This document shows, piece after piece, positions 63,684-64,000 of a stretch of 64,000 nt of DNA. The stretch is from Warburgia ugandensis (taxonomy: Eukaryota; Streptophyta; Magnoliopsida; Canellales; Canellaceae). Positions within the stretch are counted from its first letter, which is position 1, and each line of letters opens with the position of its first letter. Both the position numbers and the translations under genes were made by a program. The DNA is taken from assembly GCA_035236585.1 (NCBI GenBank), contig CP141132.1, positions 60,733,880 through 60,797,879 of the forward strand, in the 5' to 3' direction. The notes beneath the pieces were generated by a model. The model saw nothing but the letters and a program-made list of their open reading frames with translations, searched no databases and had not been told where the DNA came from.

Positions 63684-64000
63684 CACTACTGCATAAGGGG
63701 CTTTTAAAGTCGGTTAAAAGTGATTTTATCGAGCCACTTGGAAAGTCATCAACTTTTAAAGTCATTTTTTTAAAGACTCTAAAAGTCATACACTTTTGAA
63801 GTTGCTTACATAAAAAGAATTCAAAAACAACCAAATTTTAATTGACTTTTGAAGTCACTTACAAAAAAAACGACATCTAAAGTTGATGACTTTAGAAGTC
63901 ATTTTCGGATAAGTGACTTCAAAAGAATTTCATTTGGATGAATTTTTGAAGTCACTTATATAAAAACTAATTTAAAAGTTTATGATTTTAGAAGTTATTT
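63684..64000 (+). mobile_element. CACTA-like element 5' end, running off the window
   Basis: Begins CACTACTGCATAAGGGGCTT and continues with AAAGTCGGTTAAAAGTG. AAGTCATT, AAGTCACTT and AAGTGACTT words then repeat in both orientations to the window end. The terminal CACTA, the following GGGGCTTTTAAAGTCGG pattern and the subterminal repeats fit a CACTA (En/Spm-type) element. No transposase is visible in the part present. Confidence 0.6.

Overview
This window is nuclear DNA of a flowering plant. The evidence is a spliced gene for a chloroplast enzyme with GT-AG introns up to 11.4 kb, an intronless plant cell-wall glycosyltransferase gene, many Au-type tRNA-derived SINEs, RTE- and L1-type LINE remnants, CACTA-like ends, and long CT, CA and TA microsatellites. 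Low gene density and repeat-filled introns suggest a medium to large genome. I cannot name the species or choose between magnoliid and eudicot from sequence alone.

Bases 1-36924 (+ strand) hold the 3' half of one gene. Fourteen exons splice in frame into about 693 codons that match the C-terminal half of the stromal processing peptidase (SPP), the M16 metallopeptidase that removes chloroplast transit peptides. The 5' half, including the HxxEH zinc site, lies upstream of the window. The introns carry ten of the eleven Au SINEs found here, a dead RTE LINE, an RTE fragment, two TIR elements, minisatellites and a 90-bp CA run.

Bases 36925-55022 are about 18 kb of intergenic DNA with no intact gene that I can support. 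They contain a near-perfect 340-bp palindrome with a third partial copy, a decayed L1-like LINE with a 233-bp tandem duplication, an inverted repeat of coding-like sequence, a MITE with 63-bp TIRs, a short foldback, a 36-bp minisatellite, a CACTA-like end and a 5'-truncated RTE copy with a TGA tail.

Bases 55023-56078 (- strand) hold one complete intronless gene for a GT8-family galacturonosyltransferase-like (GATL) protein of 351 aa. Bases 56079-64000 contain no further gene that I recognise: one Au SINE, a CT run, a possible decayed copia integrase trace and a CACTA-like end running off the window.

The two genes act in different places (chloroplast stroma; Golgi and cell wall) and show no functional link. 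I found no new multi-gene system. The items most worth a second look are structural: the palindrome at 39.5-40.0 kb, two precursor-sized hairpins (24.3 and 49.9 kb), two SINEs stacked at one target site (29.5 kb), and opposed SINEs flanking SPP exons.
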